A stretch of 64,000 nucleotides of DNA from an uncultured Clostridium sp. (GTDB taxonomy: Bacteria; Bacillota; Clostridia; TANB77; CAG-508): positions 1 through 64,000 of the forward strand of contig CAOKLQ010000006.1 in NCBI GenBank assembly GCA_948469315.1. The letters run 5' to 3'. Under the pieces are notes generated by a model that was not told the DNA's origin, ran no database searches, and worked only from the letters and a program-made list of their open reading frames with translations. How positions within the stretch are numbered: position 1 is the stretch's first letter; each line of letters starts with the position of its first letter. Position numbers and translations under genes: made by a program. Below, in pieces: positions 28,053 through 36,596 of this stretch.

Positions 28053-29433
28053 TTACCTCCTCTGGTTTGGAAAATATACACCCTGTAATGGTGGTTCCCA
28101 CAAAGAAAGAGCTAAACTATCTGCCATATCTGGCGATGTTAGCCCTCGTTTTTTCATATCTTCTTTTTTTTCTAATTCTATTTTTCCATCTGAATTTATT
28201 CTGTATTTTCTGTTTGTTATTTGTGTTATTTGTTTGTCATTATAATATAATTCTAGTTCATTATGCTTTAGTTTTTCTCTTAACAATCCCCACATTAAAC
28301 CTGTTGAGTTACTAAATTCGATTGGTTCATTTTCATCGTTTTTCCCTCCTGCTCCACCAAAATGACATTCATATAATTCTACTGTAATCCAATGTTTTTC
28401 TTCTTTTATTTCTTTTAATCTATCAAATACTCCTACACCTAAACCATCGCAATCTATTTTTATATGTATTGGTATTCCTACATATTGTTGTCTTAGTTGT
28501 TCTACTAATTGTACTATTCTTCCTGTTACTTGCATTGTATCATTATGATTAATTTCTATTGGCTTTTGTTGCTGTCTTTTATCGAATATTATATCTATAA
28601 TTGTTTGGTCGTCTCCATACCTTGCTACATCTACTCCTATATCAATTCGTTTAGGAATTATATATGATATATTGTTTTTACTACAATTTTCTACCCAATC
28701 AAGTTGTATAAAACTGTCTGGCATTGCTTTTGGAAATTCCCCAGCTACACGTACTCTATATACGTCACTGTCTAAGCCATACATATCTATAATCATTTGT
28801 ATATAATCTTTTGAAACTCTTTTTGAATATTCTCCAGACACTTTAAATGTTTTATAAATACTTCTATTTTTATTGTGACTATCAAAAAAGAAACCACTTA
28901 ATTGCGTCGGGTTTCCACACATTATTAATTTTGCATCTTGTGTTGATAAACTTCCTAACACTGGTTCAAATACTACATCTTTTACTCCTGACGCTTCATC
29001 TATAATGTATAACAAATGATCTGCGTGAAATCCGTTGTAAAGCATCTGGTTGAGTAGCTGTTCTTGGCACTGCAAACCAATTCTCTGGATTAGACTTCAT
29101 ATATAGCTTTTCTTGTGTCCATTCTATTTCGCTTTGTATGGCTTTGGTTCTCCATTTTGCAACCTCTGCCCATAATATGTCATGTAATTGATGTTTTGTA
29201 GGTGCTGTACAAGGTATTTTTGGGAATGGTCTTGTACACATAAACCAGTAAATCAACCAACTTTGTAATGCTGATTTTCCTATACCATGACCAGAACGTA
29301 CACTTGTTAATTGGTTATTTGCCACACTATCTAATATTTCTCCTTGAATGTCATCTGGTGTTACACCTATTATATCTTTTACAAATTCTACTGGTCTATC
29401 TTTATAATATAATACTGCTTCTGTAGGTAACAT
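28053..29433 (-). CDS. terminase large subunit (CGG +1 site)
   Basis: 459 aa corrected. The ATPase half (Walker A-like SVRSGHGIGKSA, about residues 42-53) and the nuclease half (IDIGVDVARYGDDQTIID, then DMADSLALSLWEPP) lie in two frames. The join is at CGG, 29032-29034 (CAA CGG ATT): skipping C gives DALQGFHADHLLYIIDEASG, the invariant Walker B region of this terminase family. Codon counts are exact (133 + 327). Neither half alone could package DNA, so readthrough must be efficient if the phage is active. Confidence 0.9.
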
Positions 29434-29906
29434 TATTTATCACCTACTTTATTCTCATATGCTTTTTGTATCGTTTCTGCAAGTGACTGTGCATTACTAT
29501 TCTCATTTTGTTTGTTGCTTAATATATCATTCAAATCTTTTAATGCAGAAGTAAGTTGTTTTAGTCCTTTTTTATCTATTAAACCTATTTGTGTCTCTCC
29601 ATATTTGTCTATATACAAGTTTGATTCTTTATTAGCTTTAATTATATTAAGTGCTAAATCATTTGCTATTAATTTTATATCTACTATTTGTTGTGCTTCT
29701 TTTTCACTTTCTTTTTCTGTTACTATTTCAATTATTTTTGTCGCCTTTTTGTCTTCTTTTTGTCTCTTTTTTTCTTTCCATCCAACTGTATATTTTCTAG
29801 TAGTTCCATTATTTTTTATCTCTTTGCTTTTTAAGAAAGCACTTACTGACTTATAATCACTTAATATATATTCTTTTTCTAACTGCTTCCAATCATATTT
29901 AGCCAT
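29433..29906 (-). CDS. terminase small subunit
   Basis: 157 aa. The N-terminal HTH-like part (WKQLEKEYILSDYKSVSAFL), a basic middle and an acidic end match small terminase proteins of Clostridium/Bacillus phages. Overlaps the large subunit start by one base. Recognises the packaging site. Confidence 0.75.
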   Translation of the reverse strand: MAKYDWKQLEKEYILSDYKSVSAFLKSKEIKNNGTTRKYTVGWKEKKRQKEDKKATKIIEIVTEKESEKEAQQIVDIKLIANDLALNIIKANKESNLYIDKYGETQIGLIDKKGLKQLTSALKDLNDILSNKQNENSNAQSLAETIQKAYENKVGDK

Positions 29907-29914
29907 ACCTCCAC

Positions 29915-30079
29915 CTACTTCTTAGATGTTACTTGTTTTCCTTCTTCTAAATAACCTTTGTCTTTTAATTCATTGTATCTTTTATCTTCTGCTTTAAATT
30001 TTGTCCTTCCGTTTGCTTCATAACGTTTTAAATTGTTTTGTTTGTCATTAAAAGATTTTAATACTTTACCTTCTAACAT
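29915..30079 (-). CDS. small phage protein, 54 aa
   Basis: MLEGKVLKSFNDKQNNLKRY..., then EANGRTKFKAEDKRYNELKD. AGGAGG site before the ATG (30077-30079). Resembles short basic proteins next to terminases; function unknown. Confidence 0.6.
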   Translation of the reverse strand: MLEGKVLKSFNDKQNNLKRYEANGRTKFKAEDKRYNELKDKGYLEEGKQVTSKK

Positions 30080-30210
30080 TTTATTTCCTCCTTTATTTAT
30101 GTAAATAAGTTCTTACCTTTTTTCATCTATCTTCACTCTTTCGACACCTTTCAACATTTCTTTGTGCTATACTTTTATCTTGCGTACTAAAGATGAAAGG
30201 AGTTGTCAAA

Positions 30211-30342
30211 ATGGATAAAATAGGTACTATTACTGCTTCAGTTTTTAAACGTAATACAACTACTTCTTTTGAAATTAATTCTGATAATGAAGTTGTTGTA
30301 CCAGTTTCTTATATTATTGAAGATGCTCTTAAAAAATATTAG
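30211..30342 (+). CDS. small rightward ORF, 43 aa
   Basis: MDKIGTITASVFKRNTTTSF..., beta-rich, with a GAAAGGAG site seven bases upstream. A hairpin CTAAC/GTTAG with T-run follows. It is transcribed against the surrounding genes. No family recognised. Confidence 0.4.
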   Translation: MDKIGTITASVFKRNTTTSFEINSDNEVVVPVSYIIEDALKKY

Positions 30343-30343
30343 G

Positions 30344-30610
30344 CTAACTTTTTTTGTTAGTCTTTTCTATTAAGCATTTATCTTTAACTAAATAAGCACA
30401 TCTAACAACTTGCTTATCTAAATCAATAACTTCTAAAAAAGAACAGTTTTTGCACTGCTCTTCTAATTGATTTATTATTAAATTCATTTTCTTTTCATAT
30501 AATTGTTTTTCATTGTAATCTATCATCTTAAAAGTTTCCTTGCAATCATCTAATACACAGATTTTACACTTCTTAACTGTGCATATTTTATTTGATTCTA
30601 AACATTCCAT
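30344..30610 (-). CDS. cysteine-rich protein, 88 aa
   Basis: Ten cysteines in paired spacings (CTVKKCKICVLDDCK, CKNCSF, CAYLVKDKC), suggesting a zinc- or cluster-binding protein. No family recognised. Late end of the early gene block; leftward. Confidence 0.55.
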   Translation of the reverse strand: MECLESNKICTVKKCKICVLDDCKETFKMIDYNEKQLYEKKMNLIINQLEEQCKNCSFLEVIDLDKQVVRCAYLVKDKCLIEKTNKKS

Positions 30611-30625
30611 AGTTTTTATCCTCTG

Positions 30626-30796
30626 TTAATCTTCTTTTTTACGCACTTTTATTTCTGTAGATGGTATTAAAATCCATATAAGTAACCATGCTAGAGTATT
30701 AATTGGAATTGTTGTATCTAATACTTGCATACATGGTACATTTAATATATCTAATACCCAAATTATTATTAATATTGCTTTAAATACTTTGTACAT
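30626..30796 (-). CDS. small membrane protein, 56 aa
   Basis: MYKVFKAILIIIWVLDILN..., two hydrophobic stretches (about 5-20 and 33-47) and a charged end. AGGAGG precedes the ATG (30794-30796). Phage membrane protein of unknown role. Confidence 0.5.
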   Translation of the reverse strand: MYKVFKAILIIIWVLDILNVPCMQVLDTTIPINTLAWLLIWILIPSTEIKVRKKED

Positions 30797-31337
30797 GTTT
30801 TCCTCCTATTTTTTTATAAACACTATGTAATGATATATACACTCCGACCGTATTTCATTCTCTTATTTTAGAACGGATGAAAACGATAAAAAGAATTCCC
30901 GTTCTTCGCAAAATTGACTAGATTTTACATACTTGCTTAATAAAGTAGTCAGCTTTACTAAGTAGCTCTTTATATATCACTACATACTATTTATAAACAC
31001 TACGCAAAAATGATTATGAGACATTGTAATCTAGAATAAATTGACTATTCTTTTCGACTTGACGTTAGTACTTTATCAATGTCTACTTGTTTGTCAATCT
31101 ACTTGTACTCATTTCATTCCTGCGTACTATTTATATATGAAGCCACACTTTTAACGATAAAGCATGGCTGAAACGTAAATATGAATGTACAACACATTCA
31201 TTCTCAAAAAATCCTTCTATTGGATTTAATATTAGAACTCGCTAGGAAAGTTCTACTTGCAAAATTTATATAAATTAATTACGAAAGGAGGCGTCTACGC
31301 CAATTTATATTAACTTACCTAGCATTGTTAATAGCAA
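30797..31337 (-). ncRNA. gene-free, hairpin-rich region: candidate large phage RNA
   Basis: About 540 bases with no credible ORF on either strand. Many stems are visible: GAACGG/CCGTTC (about 30871-30904), ATGAATGT/ACATTCAT (about 31181-31201), AAATCC/GGATTT, AGAACT/AGTTCT and GGCG/CGCC. The phrase ATTTATAAACACTA recurs (about 30822 and 30990). Size, phage location and isolation from genes recall ROOL-type large RNAs, but I cannot confirm the family or strand. Confidence 0.4.
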
Positions 31338-31369
31338 CTAAAAAGAATAGACATTTAAAACATCTATTC
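31338..31369 (-). terminator. terminator at the edge of the gene-free region
   Basis: Stem GAATAGA (31345-31351) with TCTATTC (31363-31369), followed on the minus strand by TTTTTAG. It ends the early leftward transcript from the regulator at 31453 before the gene-free region. Confidence 0.65.
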
Positions 31370-31452
31370 TTAATCTATATTTTTGAAGCAAATGAAAAAT
31401 CTATTATCGCTTATACTTATTATAACATGTCAAAAACGGACAAATCGGACAT

Positions 31453-31851
31453 TTACATATTTTTTTCAAGAAATCTGTCATGTTTTTTTCTGGCTGTGTC
31501 TTCATGCTCATATTTCATCATTATTTGTATTTGATACCAATTAAGTCCATCTATGTATTTATATCTAAATATTTGTCTAATATCGCTTTTTGATATTGTC
31601 TCTATATAATCTTCTATTTGATTTTGCTCTTCAAATAATTTGTCATAGAAAATTTGTAATTTATTTTCATACATATGTAATTTTCTTCTTCTTGTAAGAT
31701 CTACTCCATAAATAATTGCTCTATGTTTATATCCATTTTGTACTGAATCAGCTACCATTTCTGTTGTTTTTTTTATATTGTCAATTCGCTTTTCTAAATC
31801 TTGTATTTCTTTCTTCAAGTCACAATACTGAATTAAATCTTCTCTAGTCAT
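31453..31851 (-). CDS. sigma-like late regulator (DUF1492/ArpU-like)
   Basis: 132 aa. An N-terminal coiled coil and a C-terminal HTH (IRQIFRYKYIDGLNWYQI, then KYEHEDTARKKHDRFLEK) like sigma region 4. Such proteins activate late transcription in Firmicutes phages and sit just before the terminase region, as here. Confidence 0.7.
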   Translation of the reverse strand: MTREDLIQYCDLKKEIQDLEKRIDNIKKTTEMVADSVQNGYKHRAIIYGVDLTRRRKLHMYENKLQIFYDKLFEEQNQIEDYIETISKSDIRQIFRYKYIDGLNWYQIQIMMKYEHEDTARKKHDRFLEKNM

Positions 31852-32077
31852 TCGTACCTCCTACTCCTCTAATTTCAGCTAGATATTGTTTTTCTCTTAG
31901 TTTTAACTTACTGTTTAACATACAATATTCGTATTCAATTTCTTTTTTATATTTTTGCTTTATTTCTTCTGCTTTTTCTTTACATTCATTACAATAATCA
32001 AATCCCCTTTTATGTAGTATTATTGTATCTAAATGTAATGTTTCTTTTTTGCATAAGTCACATTTGTATATAATCAT
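31844..32077 (-). CDS. small zinc-finger protein, 77 aa
   Basis: CDLCKKETLHLDTIILHKR followed by CNECKEKAEE gives two CxxC pairs at residues 6-9 and 30-33, followed by a helical tail. Overlaps the regulator start by eight bases. Function unknown. Confidence 0.6.
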   Translation of the reverse strand: MIIYKCDLCKKETLHLDTIILHKRGFDYCNECKEKAEEIKQKYKKEIEYEYCMLNSKLKLREKQYLAEIRGVGGTND

Positions 32078-32175
32078 TTGTACCTCCTTATTTTTATTTG
32101 CTATTATGTTAATTCTATGTTATAATTATTCAAATTTATGTAACTGTTAACCCCTCTTTGTAAAGGAGGTATGCT

Positions 32176-32415
32176 ATGCTGTTTAATGTAGGTATTCCAT
32201 GTTTGGCTAGTACAATTGTTTTCTTTTCACTTTGCATAATGGCTTTTTATTTACATGATGCAATTGATAAAGAAGATAAGCTACCAATCGTAATTAATAC
32301 AATTCTTGCAGATATTGTATTAATTGTGTGTGCAGTTATACTTGTTCATATTTTTAGTATTATTGCATTAATAGTTTTTATTTTAGCAGCATTTTGGCTC
32401 GTATCACAGTATTAA
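32176..32415 (+). CDS. rightward membrane moron protein, 79 aa
   Basis: Three hydrophobic segments (about 5-27, 38-58, 58-76). AAAGGAGG site before the ATG, and its own strong terminator. It runs against the early transcript, so it is probably expressed in the lysogen (moron). Possible superinfection-exclusion function is inference only. Confidence 0.6.
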   Translation: MLFNVGIPCLASTIVFFSLCIMAFYLHDAIDKEDKLPIVINTILADIVLIVCAVILVHIFSIIALIVFILAAFWLVSQY

Positions 32416-32423
32416 TTATCTTT

Positions 32424-32449
32424 CCCCGCTAAATTTTAGTGGGGTTTTT
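32424..32449 (+). terminator. terminator of the membrane moron gene
   Basis: Ten-bp stem CCCCGCTAAA / TTTAGTGGGG followed by TTTTTA. Confidence 0.9.
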
Positions 32450-32659
32450 ATATGTTAGTTTGTCCCCTTTTAAATATCTATAAATTATCTTTTCAACATA
32501 AGCTAAAGCTTCATAACTACTTATAAATCTACCACTATGTCTGTTTCTTACACTACTTCGTATTATTTTTATTTGCTGATTATATTGTCTTTTATACATC
32601 AACGCTAATTTATCTTTGCTTAAGCCTTGTTTCCAAAGTTTTATTATTTCTTCTTGCAT
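32429..32659 (-). CDS. HTH-like small phage protein, 76 aa
   Basis: IIKLWKQGLSKDKLALMYKR resembles a helix-turn-helix. The gene end overlaps the convergent terminator hairpin. Basic and probably DNA-binding. No family name. Confidence 0.55.
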   Translation of the reverse strand: MQEEIIKLWKQGLSKDKLALMYKRQYNQQIKIIRSSVRNRHSGRFISSYEALAYVEKIIYRYLKGDKLTYKNPTKI

Positions 32660-32710
32660 ATTACACTTCTTTAGTGTAGTATGCTTCTTTATTTGATTTC
32701 TATGTTACTT

Positions 32711-32998
32711 TTACTCCTCTAATAGTTCTTGTAAATAATTTATTCCTCCTGTTAACATTATTCCTGTTCCCATTTGGTTTTGTTCTGTAGCTTTTTCTCT
32801 TTGATTTTCTAACTTTTCTATTTTCTTCTCTATCACTTCTTTAGATATTGAATTTTCTATGTAGTTTAAGATTAAATCAATATATTTACTTCTTTCTGCA
32901 AACTCAAATAGTGCTATTTCACTGTCACTATCTGATTTTGCATCTTTTATTGCTTTTAACCTTTTTTTTGCTTCTTCTATATTTGTTTTATTGTTCAC
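32711..32998 (-). CDS. hypothetical phage protein, 95 aa
   Basis: Helical, with a coiled coil near the C-terminus (EVIEKKIEKLENQREKATEQ). Ends one base before the next gene's start. No domain recognised. Confidence 0.5.
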   Translation of the reverse strand: MNNKTNIEEAKKRLKAIKDAKSDSDSEIALFEFAERSKYIDLILNYIENSISKEVIEKKIEKLENQREKATEQNQMGTGIMLTGGINYLQELLEE

Positions 32999-33262
32999 TT
33001 AAAACACCTCGATTTCTTCTAATTGTGATATTGTTATTGTTTCGCATATCACTAAATCTTTGTATAACAATGCTTCTAAATTATAGTCTAAATTTAAGTG
33101 TTGTATATCTTTCATTTTTTGTTTCATTGCATTACTAATCCATAATGGCAATTTTAAATATTTTGGATATTTGTTATATCTATCTACAAAATTATGTATT
33201 TTACTTTCTATTATTGCTTCTATATCTTCTAAGCTATATTCTTTTATATCTGCTCTACTCAT
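32999..33262 (-). CDS. hypothetical phage protein, 87 aa
   Basis: MSRADIKEYSLEDIEAIIES..., with YPKYLKLPLWISNAMKQKMK in the middle. Unknown function; overlaps its upstream neighbour by eight bases. Confidence 0.5.
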   Translation of the reverse strand: MSRADIKEYSLEDIEAIIESKIHNFVDRYNKYPKYLKLPLWISNAMKQKMKDIQHLNLDYNLEALLYKDLVICETITISQLEEIEVF

Positions 33263-33497
33263 TGCTTTCTCCTTTCATTATTTCTAAAATTTCTTCTAAT
33301 GTATCAAGTTTTCCATCTACTCTTATATTTAATAAAGAATTATCACTATATTGCTTTTTAGTTATTTCTATATCTTCTTCTAACTTCTCTATTAGCTTTT
33401 GTTGTTTTGTTTCTAGTTGTTTTATATATTCTCCTATTTCAATTTTATCTGAACGCATTTCTTTTGTTGCTTTTAATTCTTCATCATCTAAATCCAT
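33255..33497 (-). CDS. coiled-coil phage protein, 80 aa
   Basis: Acidic coiled coil (IKQLETKQQKLIEKLEEDIE). Preceded by AAAGGAGG. Unknown function. Confidence 0.5.
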   Translation of the reverse strand: MDLDDEELKATKEMRSDKIEIGEYIKQLETKQQKLIEKLEEDIEITKKQYSDNSLLNIRVDGKLDTLEEILEIMKGESNE

Positions 33498-33517
33498 TTG
33501 CTATTCCTCCTTTTTTT

Positions 33518-33805
33518 CTACAAATATTTTCTACTAGCAAAAAAATCTATTGTTTTGTTTTTATATTTCACAAGATCAAGTTTTGGTTTTTGTGAATATC
33601 TATATAAGTTAGTACTTAATGAATTAACATCTAAATCTAAATCTTCGTATGATTGATCACATTCTAATCTAACTACTTTTTCTATAGAATTTACTATATA
33701 GTATATTTGTATATCACAATCATACTTATCGTAATATTCTTTTAAACTTTTCCACTGTTTTTCTTCGCTATATGAAGTTACTTTTAGCCAATGTACATAC
33801 TTCAT
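33518..33805 (-). CDS. hypothetical phage protein, 95 aa
   Basis: MKYVHWLKVTSYSEEKQWKSL..., mixed alpha/beta, no motif. Continues the early leftward operon. Confidence 0.5.
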   Translation of the reverse strand: MKYVHWLKVTSYSEEKQWKSLKEYYDKYDCDIQIYYIVNSIEKVVRLECDQSYEDLDLDVNSLSTNLYRYSQKPKLDLVKYKNKTIDFFASRKYL

Positions 33806-33806
33806 G

Positions 33807-33974
33807 TTATTTTCCTACTTTCTCTTTTAAAAATCCTACAAAACTCCAAATTGCTACTAATATCATTAACCAAACATCTATATTATGAAATAATATCTGT
33901 TCTACAAATACTACTATTACTACATTTGCAAATGATTTTAATGTTATTCGTAGTATGTCTTTTATATTTAACAT
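33807..33974 (-). CDS. small membrane protein, 55 aa
   Basis: Two hydrophobic segments (NVVIVVFVEQILF and VWLMILVAIWSFVGFL). AGGAGTAAAACATG start context. One base before the next ATG. Unknown role. Confidence 0.5.
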   Translation of the reverse strand: MLNIKDILRITLKSFANVVIVVFVEQILFHNIDVWLMILVAIWSFVGFLKEKVGK

Positions 33975-33977
33975 GTT

Positions 33978-34340
33978 TTACTCCTCCAATTCTACTATTA
34001 CTTTACTTTTATTTGCATATTCAAATTTATCTGTAAATCCTGTTACATGTCTGCTATTGTCATTTTCTATTACTCCTGCTTTTTGTAATGCATCTAATAT
34101 AAATTTTTTAGCAAAACATATATTATCTAAATCTCGCTTTTTATTTTCTTCTATCCATGTAAATGTTATAAAAACTGGTTTATGTATTTCTACTCCTTTT
34201 AGTTTGTTTGTTATATATGCCCATATTTCTAATTCTATGTTCTTCTTCATTTCAGCTCCCGCATATTTATTACTTCTGCAAGCTTTTATATATTCGTTGA
34301 AGCTTGGTAATCTTTGATTTATTTCAAAACTATATTTCAC
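33978..34340 (-). CDS. RusA-like Holliday junction resolvase
   Basis: 120 aa from a GTG start (34338-34340) that overlaps the corrected stop of the upstream gene by four bases (GTGA). Contains the RusA signature: RDLDNICFAKKFILDALQKA, then NDNSRHVTGFTDKF; the acidic residues in RDLDN bind metal. Resolves recombination intermediates before packaging. The longer upstream start in the same frame overlaps the real end of the neighbour. Confidence 0.85.
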   Translation of the reverse strand: MKYSFEINQRLPSFNEYIKACRSNKYAGAEMKKNIELEIWAYITNKLKGVEIHKPVFITFTWIEENKKRDLDNICFAKKFILDALQKAGVIENDNSRHVTGFTDKFEYANKSKVIVELEE

Positions 34341-34713
34341 TTTTTCTTTAGCTCCTCTCTGTAGTATTGCTCCCAATTTACTTGTAGTGGGTTGAAGTCT
34401 TTGCATCTGTATTTACTTTTAAAATTTTCGTCTTCCACTCTTAAACATCCGCTCACAATATTTGCAGATTCCGTGGCATATCTACTAATTGCTTCATACT
34501 CTTTTCACTCTCACATATTTTTTTGTTTAGCATTTGTGCTATTATGTAGCTTGTATATCCATCTACTAGAATATTGTTTTTATTAATAACTATTGGTTGT
34601 TCAAATTTGTTATTGCGTAAATAATATTCTATTTTGCTCATTAGTTTTATTTGCCCAGGATAATTCATTTTAAATTGCTTTGATATTTTTATGTTTTTTA
34701 ATTTTTTTATCAT
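34337..34713 (-). CDS. ParB-like phage protein with Cys motif (two CGG +1 sites)
   Basis: About 123 aa if both shifts occur. Residues 1-75 are a ParB-like fold (FEQPIVINKNNILVDGYTSY). At 34471-34473 (CCA CGG AAT) and 34449-34451 (GAG CGG ATG), only seven codons apart, skipping each C gives MPGICKYCEGCLRVEDENF, then KYRCKDFNPLQVNWEQYYRE and a TGA at 34337-34339. A four-Cys cluster forms only when both shifts are made. The stop then overlaps the RusA GTG start. Unshifted or singly shifted readings end early. Confidence 0.75.
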
Positions 34714-34722
34714 ATTTGCCTC

Positions 34723-35031
34723 CTAATTGATTTTTGGAATATGGTTTGCATATTCTAAAAAATATTCTTCTTCCTTTTGTCTTCTTGCTTTTTCTGCTTT
34801 TTTAACTTTTAAATTTGGATTTTCTTCAAAAAATTTTCGTCTTGCTCTTGTAATACTTTCTATGCTAATTCCTGTAAATTGAATATTATCCATTATTGTT
34901 TTAAATTTTTGCTTATACAAATTTGGCTCTAATTCTTCTATTACACGTCTAATTAAATATCCGTCATTTTCTCTTGCGTATGTATCATTTAGTAATATTT
35001 CATATACTGTTTTCTTTATTTTTCTTTTCAT
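34723..35031 (-). CDS. hypothetical early phage protein, 102 aa
   Basis: NDTYARENDGYLIRRVIEEL, then SIESITRARRKFFEENPNLK: a compact helical protein common in Clostridium phages near replication genes, possibly DNA-binding. Function unknown. Confidence 0.55.
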   Translation of the reverse strand: MKRKIKKTVYEILLNDTYARENDGYLIRRVIEELEPNLYKQKFKTIMDNIQFTGISIESITRARRKFFEENPNLKVKKAEKARRQKEEEYFLEYANHIPKIN

Positions 35032-35045
35032 TTGCTCCCCCCTTG

Positions 35046-35744
35046 TTAAGTTGGATTCGTATATAATTCGTTTAAATTATCATATTTTCTTTGCTCGTAA
35101 TTTTGATATTGTTTTTTCGTATTAGTCTTGTTTTCTGATGTGTTACTTTTACTTCTTTTGCTTTCTTCTTGTGCTTCAAGTAATGTTTTAATTCCTGCTT
35201 TTTGCCAGTTATTCAATATAGCTTTTATGTATTGTATTGTTCTTTTATTAGCTTCTACACTTATTTGCATTGCATAAATAACTATGTCTTTCCCCATTTC
35301 TTTTACATAATCTTCTAACAAGCTTAAACTGAATGGAGTTAGACTACTTACGTTGTCATTATAAAAATCAATAACATCTTGCAATCCGTCAACACAACTG
35401 TCGATTGCATTATTGTTATTATTATTTTCATTTACATTTTCATTATCATTTTCATTCTTATTAGGTTTTTTATTTTCAAAACCTGTGGTTTTTGTTTTTG
35501 CAAAACCAGTGGTTTCTTTTTTAGGTCTTCCACCTTTTTTTCCATTTTCATATCTTTCGCTATTTGCAACTATTTGAGGTTTTATTGCTATAAAAATATT
35601 TTTACAAATTCCAGTAAGTTGTACTTCATTATTATTTAATGATAGTTCACTTATTGCCTTAAATAACTGTAGCTTATCTTTGTCTTTTAACCCACTCATA
35701 GCCTCATAATAGCTTCGATAGAATATAAAACTATCTCTTGCCAT
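35046..35744 (-). CDS. phage replication protein: DUF6291 and DnaD domains
   Basis: 232 aa. Residues 1-75 (RDSFIFYRSYYEAMSGLKDK) are the DUF6291 domain, then a basic linker with an Asn-rich tract (about 100-115). Residues about 120-190 are DnaD-like (YVKEMGKDIVIYAMQISVEA, then YIKAILNNWQKAGI). Likely initiates replication or loads helicase at the phage origin. Confidence 0.8.
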   Translation of the reverse strand: MARDSFIFYRSYYEAMSGLKDKDKLQLFKAISELSLNNNEVQLTGICKNIFIAIKPQIVANSERYENGKKGGRPKKETTGFAKTKTTGFENKKPNKNENDNENVNENNNNNNAIDSCVDGLQDVIDFYNDNVSSLTPFSLSLLEDYVKEMGKDIVIYAMQISVEANKRTIQYIKAILNNWQKAGIKTLLEAQEESKRSKSNTSENKTNTKKQYQNYEQRKYDNLNELYTNPT

Positions 35745-35773
35745 ATTGTTTTTTTCTCCTTTTGTAAAAATAT

Positions 35774-35797
35774 AGGGCTAGTTTTTTTGTCTAGCCC
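35774..35797 (-). terminator. terminator/attenuator upstream of the replication gene
   Basis: Stem GGGCTAG / CTAGCCC with an A-rich loop, followed by a T-rich stretch on the minus strand. Lies between the genes at 35818 and 35744. Confidence 0.65.
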
Positions 35798-35817
35798 TTA
35801 GTTGTTTATTTCCTCCC

Positions 35818-36126
35818 TTATAAATAATTTTTTCCATATTTTTGTATGAATTCTTCTGTTGTTTTATTGTAATAATTCTGCCATGCTTGTTGTCCTATTT
35901 TCTTTAAATATAAATTAAATTCTTTTCCTTCTTTTCCATGTATTCCATATGTCCCACGATGATTTTCTGATGTTAAAAATACTATTAATCCATCTTCTAT
36001 ACTCTTTTGTCTGTAAGCTCGTCCAAAAAAAATCTCATGTCTTTCATTGTAATGTATTGTTCTTTTAGTTCTATAGCTTAAGTCATCGTTTGGCATAATA
36101 CAAAATTCCTTCTTTTTCATCTCCAT
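35818..36126 (-). CDS. hypothetical phage protein, 102 aa
   Basis: NDDLSYRTKRTIHYNERHEI, HRGTYGIHGKEGKEFNLYLK and QQAWQNYYNKTTEEFIQKYG. This matches a family common beside NinB-like genes in Firmicutes prophages; the conserved HRGTYG..G motif may be catalytic or nucleic-acid binding. Overlaps the preceding gene by ten bases. Confidence 0.55.
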   Translation of the reverse strand: MEMKKKEFCIMPNDDLSYRTKRTIHYNERHEIFFGRAYRQKSIEDGLIVFLTSENHRGTYGIHGKEGKEFNLYLKKIGQQAWQNYYNKTTEEFIQKYGKNYL

Positions 36127-36596
36127 GCCTCCAATAAGCTACTTATTTCTTTTTCTGATTTTGTTTCTATATTTAAACTTTTTGCTAATTCTACTAATGC
36201 TTGAATTAATAAACTCATTTCTTTAGTGTTATATGTACTTGAACCGTAATAGCAATTAACCCTTATGCATTTATCTTTTTTGCTTACTTCTTGAACTATA
36301 AATCCTAATCCTTGTTTGCTCCATATTCGTTTAAAATTCTCAAATGCTTTTTCTTCTATTATCATCGGTTCAAATGTTCCTATTTGAGTTATTGCATCTT
36401 TGTAAACCATTTCTTTTGTTATGACTTGACTTTCTCTTGATAACTCTTTTCCTATTTTGTCGCATAATACCCAGCAATAAGCATTTGCATCGTTTGACCT
36501 TTTTTGTCTGTATTCTTTTAGTTCATATTGTTTATCTTTGTCTAATGTCCATAAATATGTTGATATTTTTTGTGGTGTTCCTATCATAGATTGCAT
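36117..36596 (-). CDS. NinB-like recombination protein
   Basis: About 159 aa from MQSMIGTPQKISTYLWTLDK, chosen because GAAGGTG precedes the ATG at 36594-36596. ELKEYRQKRSNDANAYCWVL matches the NinB/Orf family, which binds ssDNA in phage recombination. Overlaps the exonuclease end. Confidence 0.7.
   Translation of the reverse strand: MQSMIGTPQKISTYLWTLDKDKQYELKEYRQKRSNDANAYCWVLCDKIGKELSRESQVITKEMVYKDAITQIGTFEPMIIEEKAFENFKRIWSKQGLGFIVQEVSKKDKCIRVNCYYGSSTYNTKEMSLLIQALVELAKSLNIETKSEKEISSLLEAWR

Noticed and set aside
30797..31337. CRISPR array in the gene-free region
   Set aside because: Repeats are few, short and unevenly spaced; no cas genes in the window.
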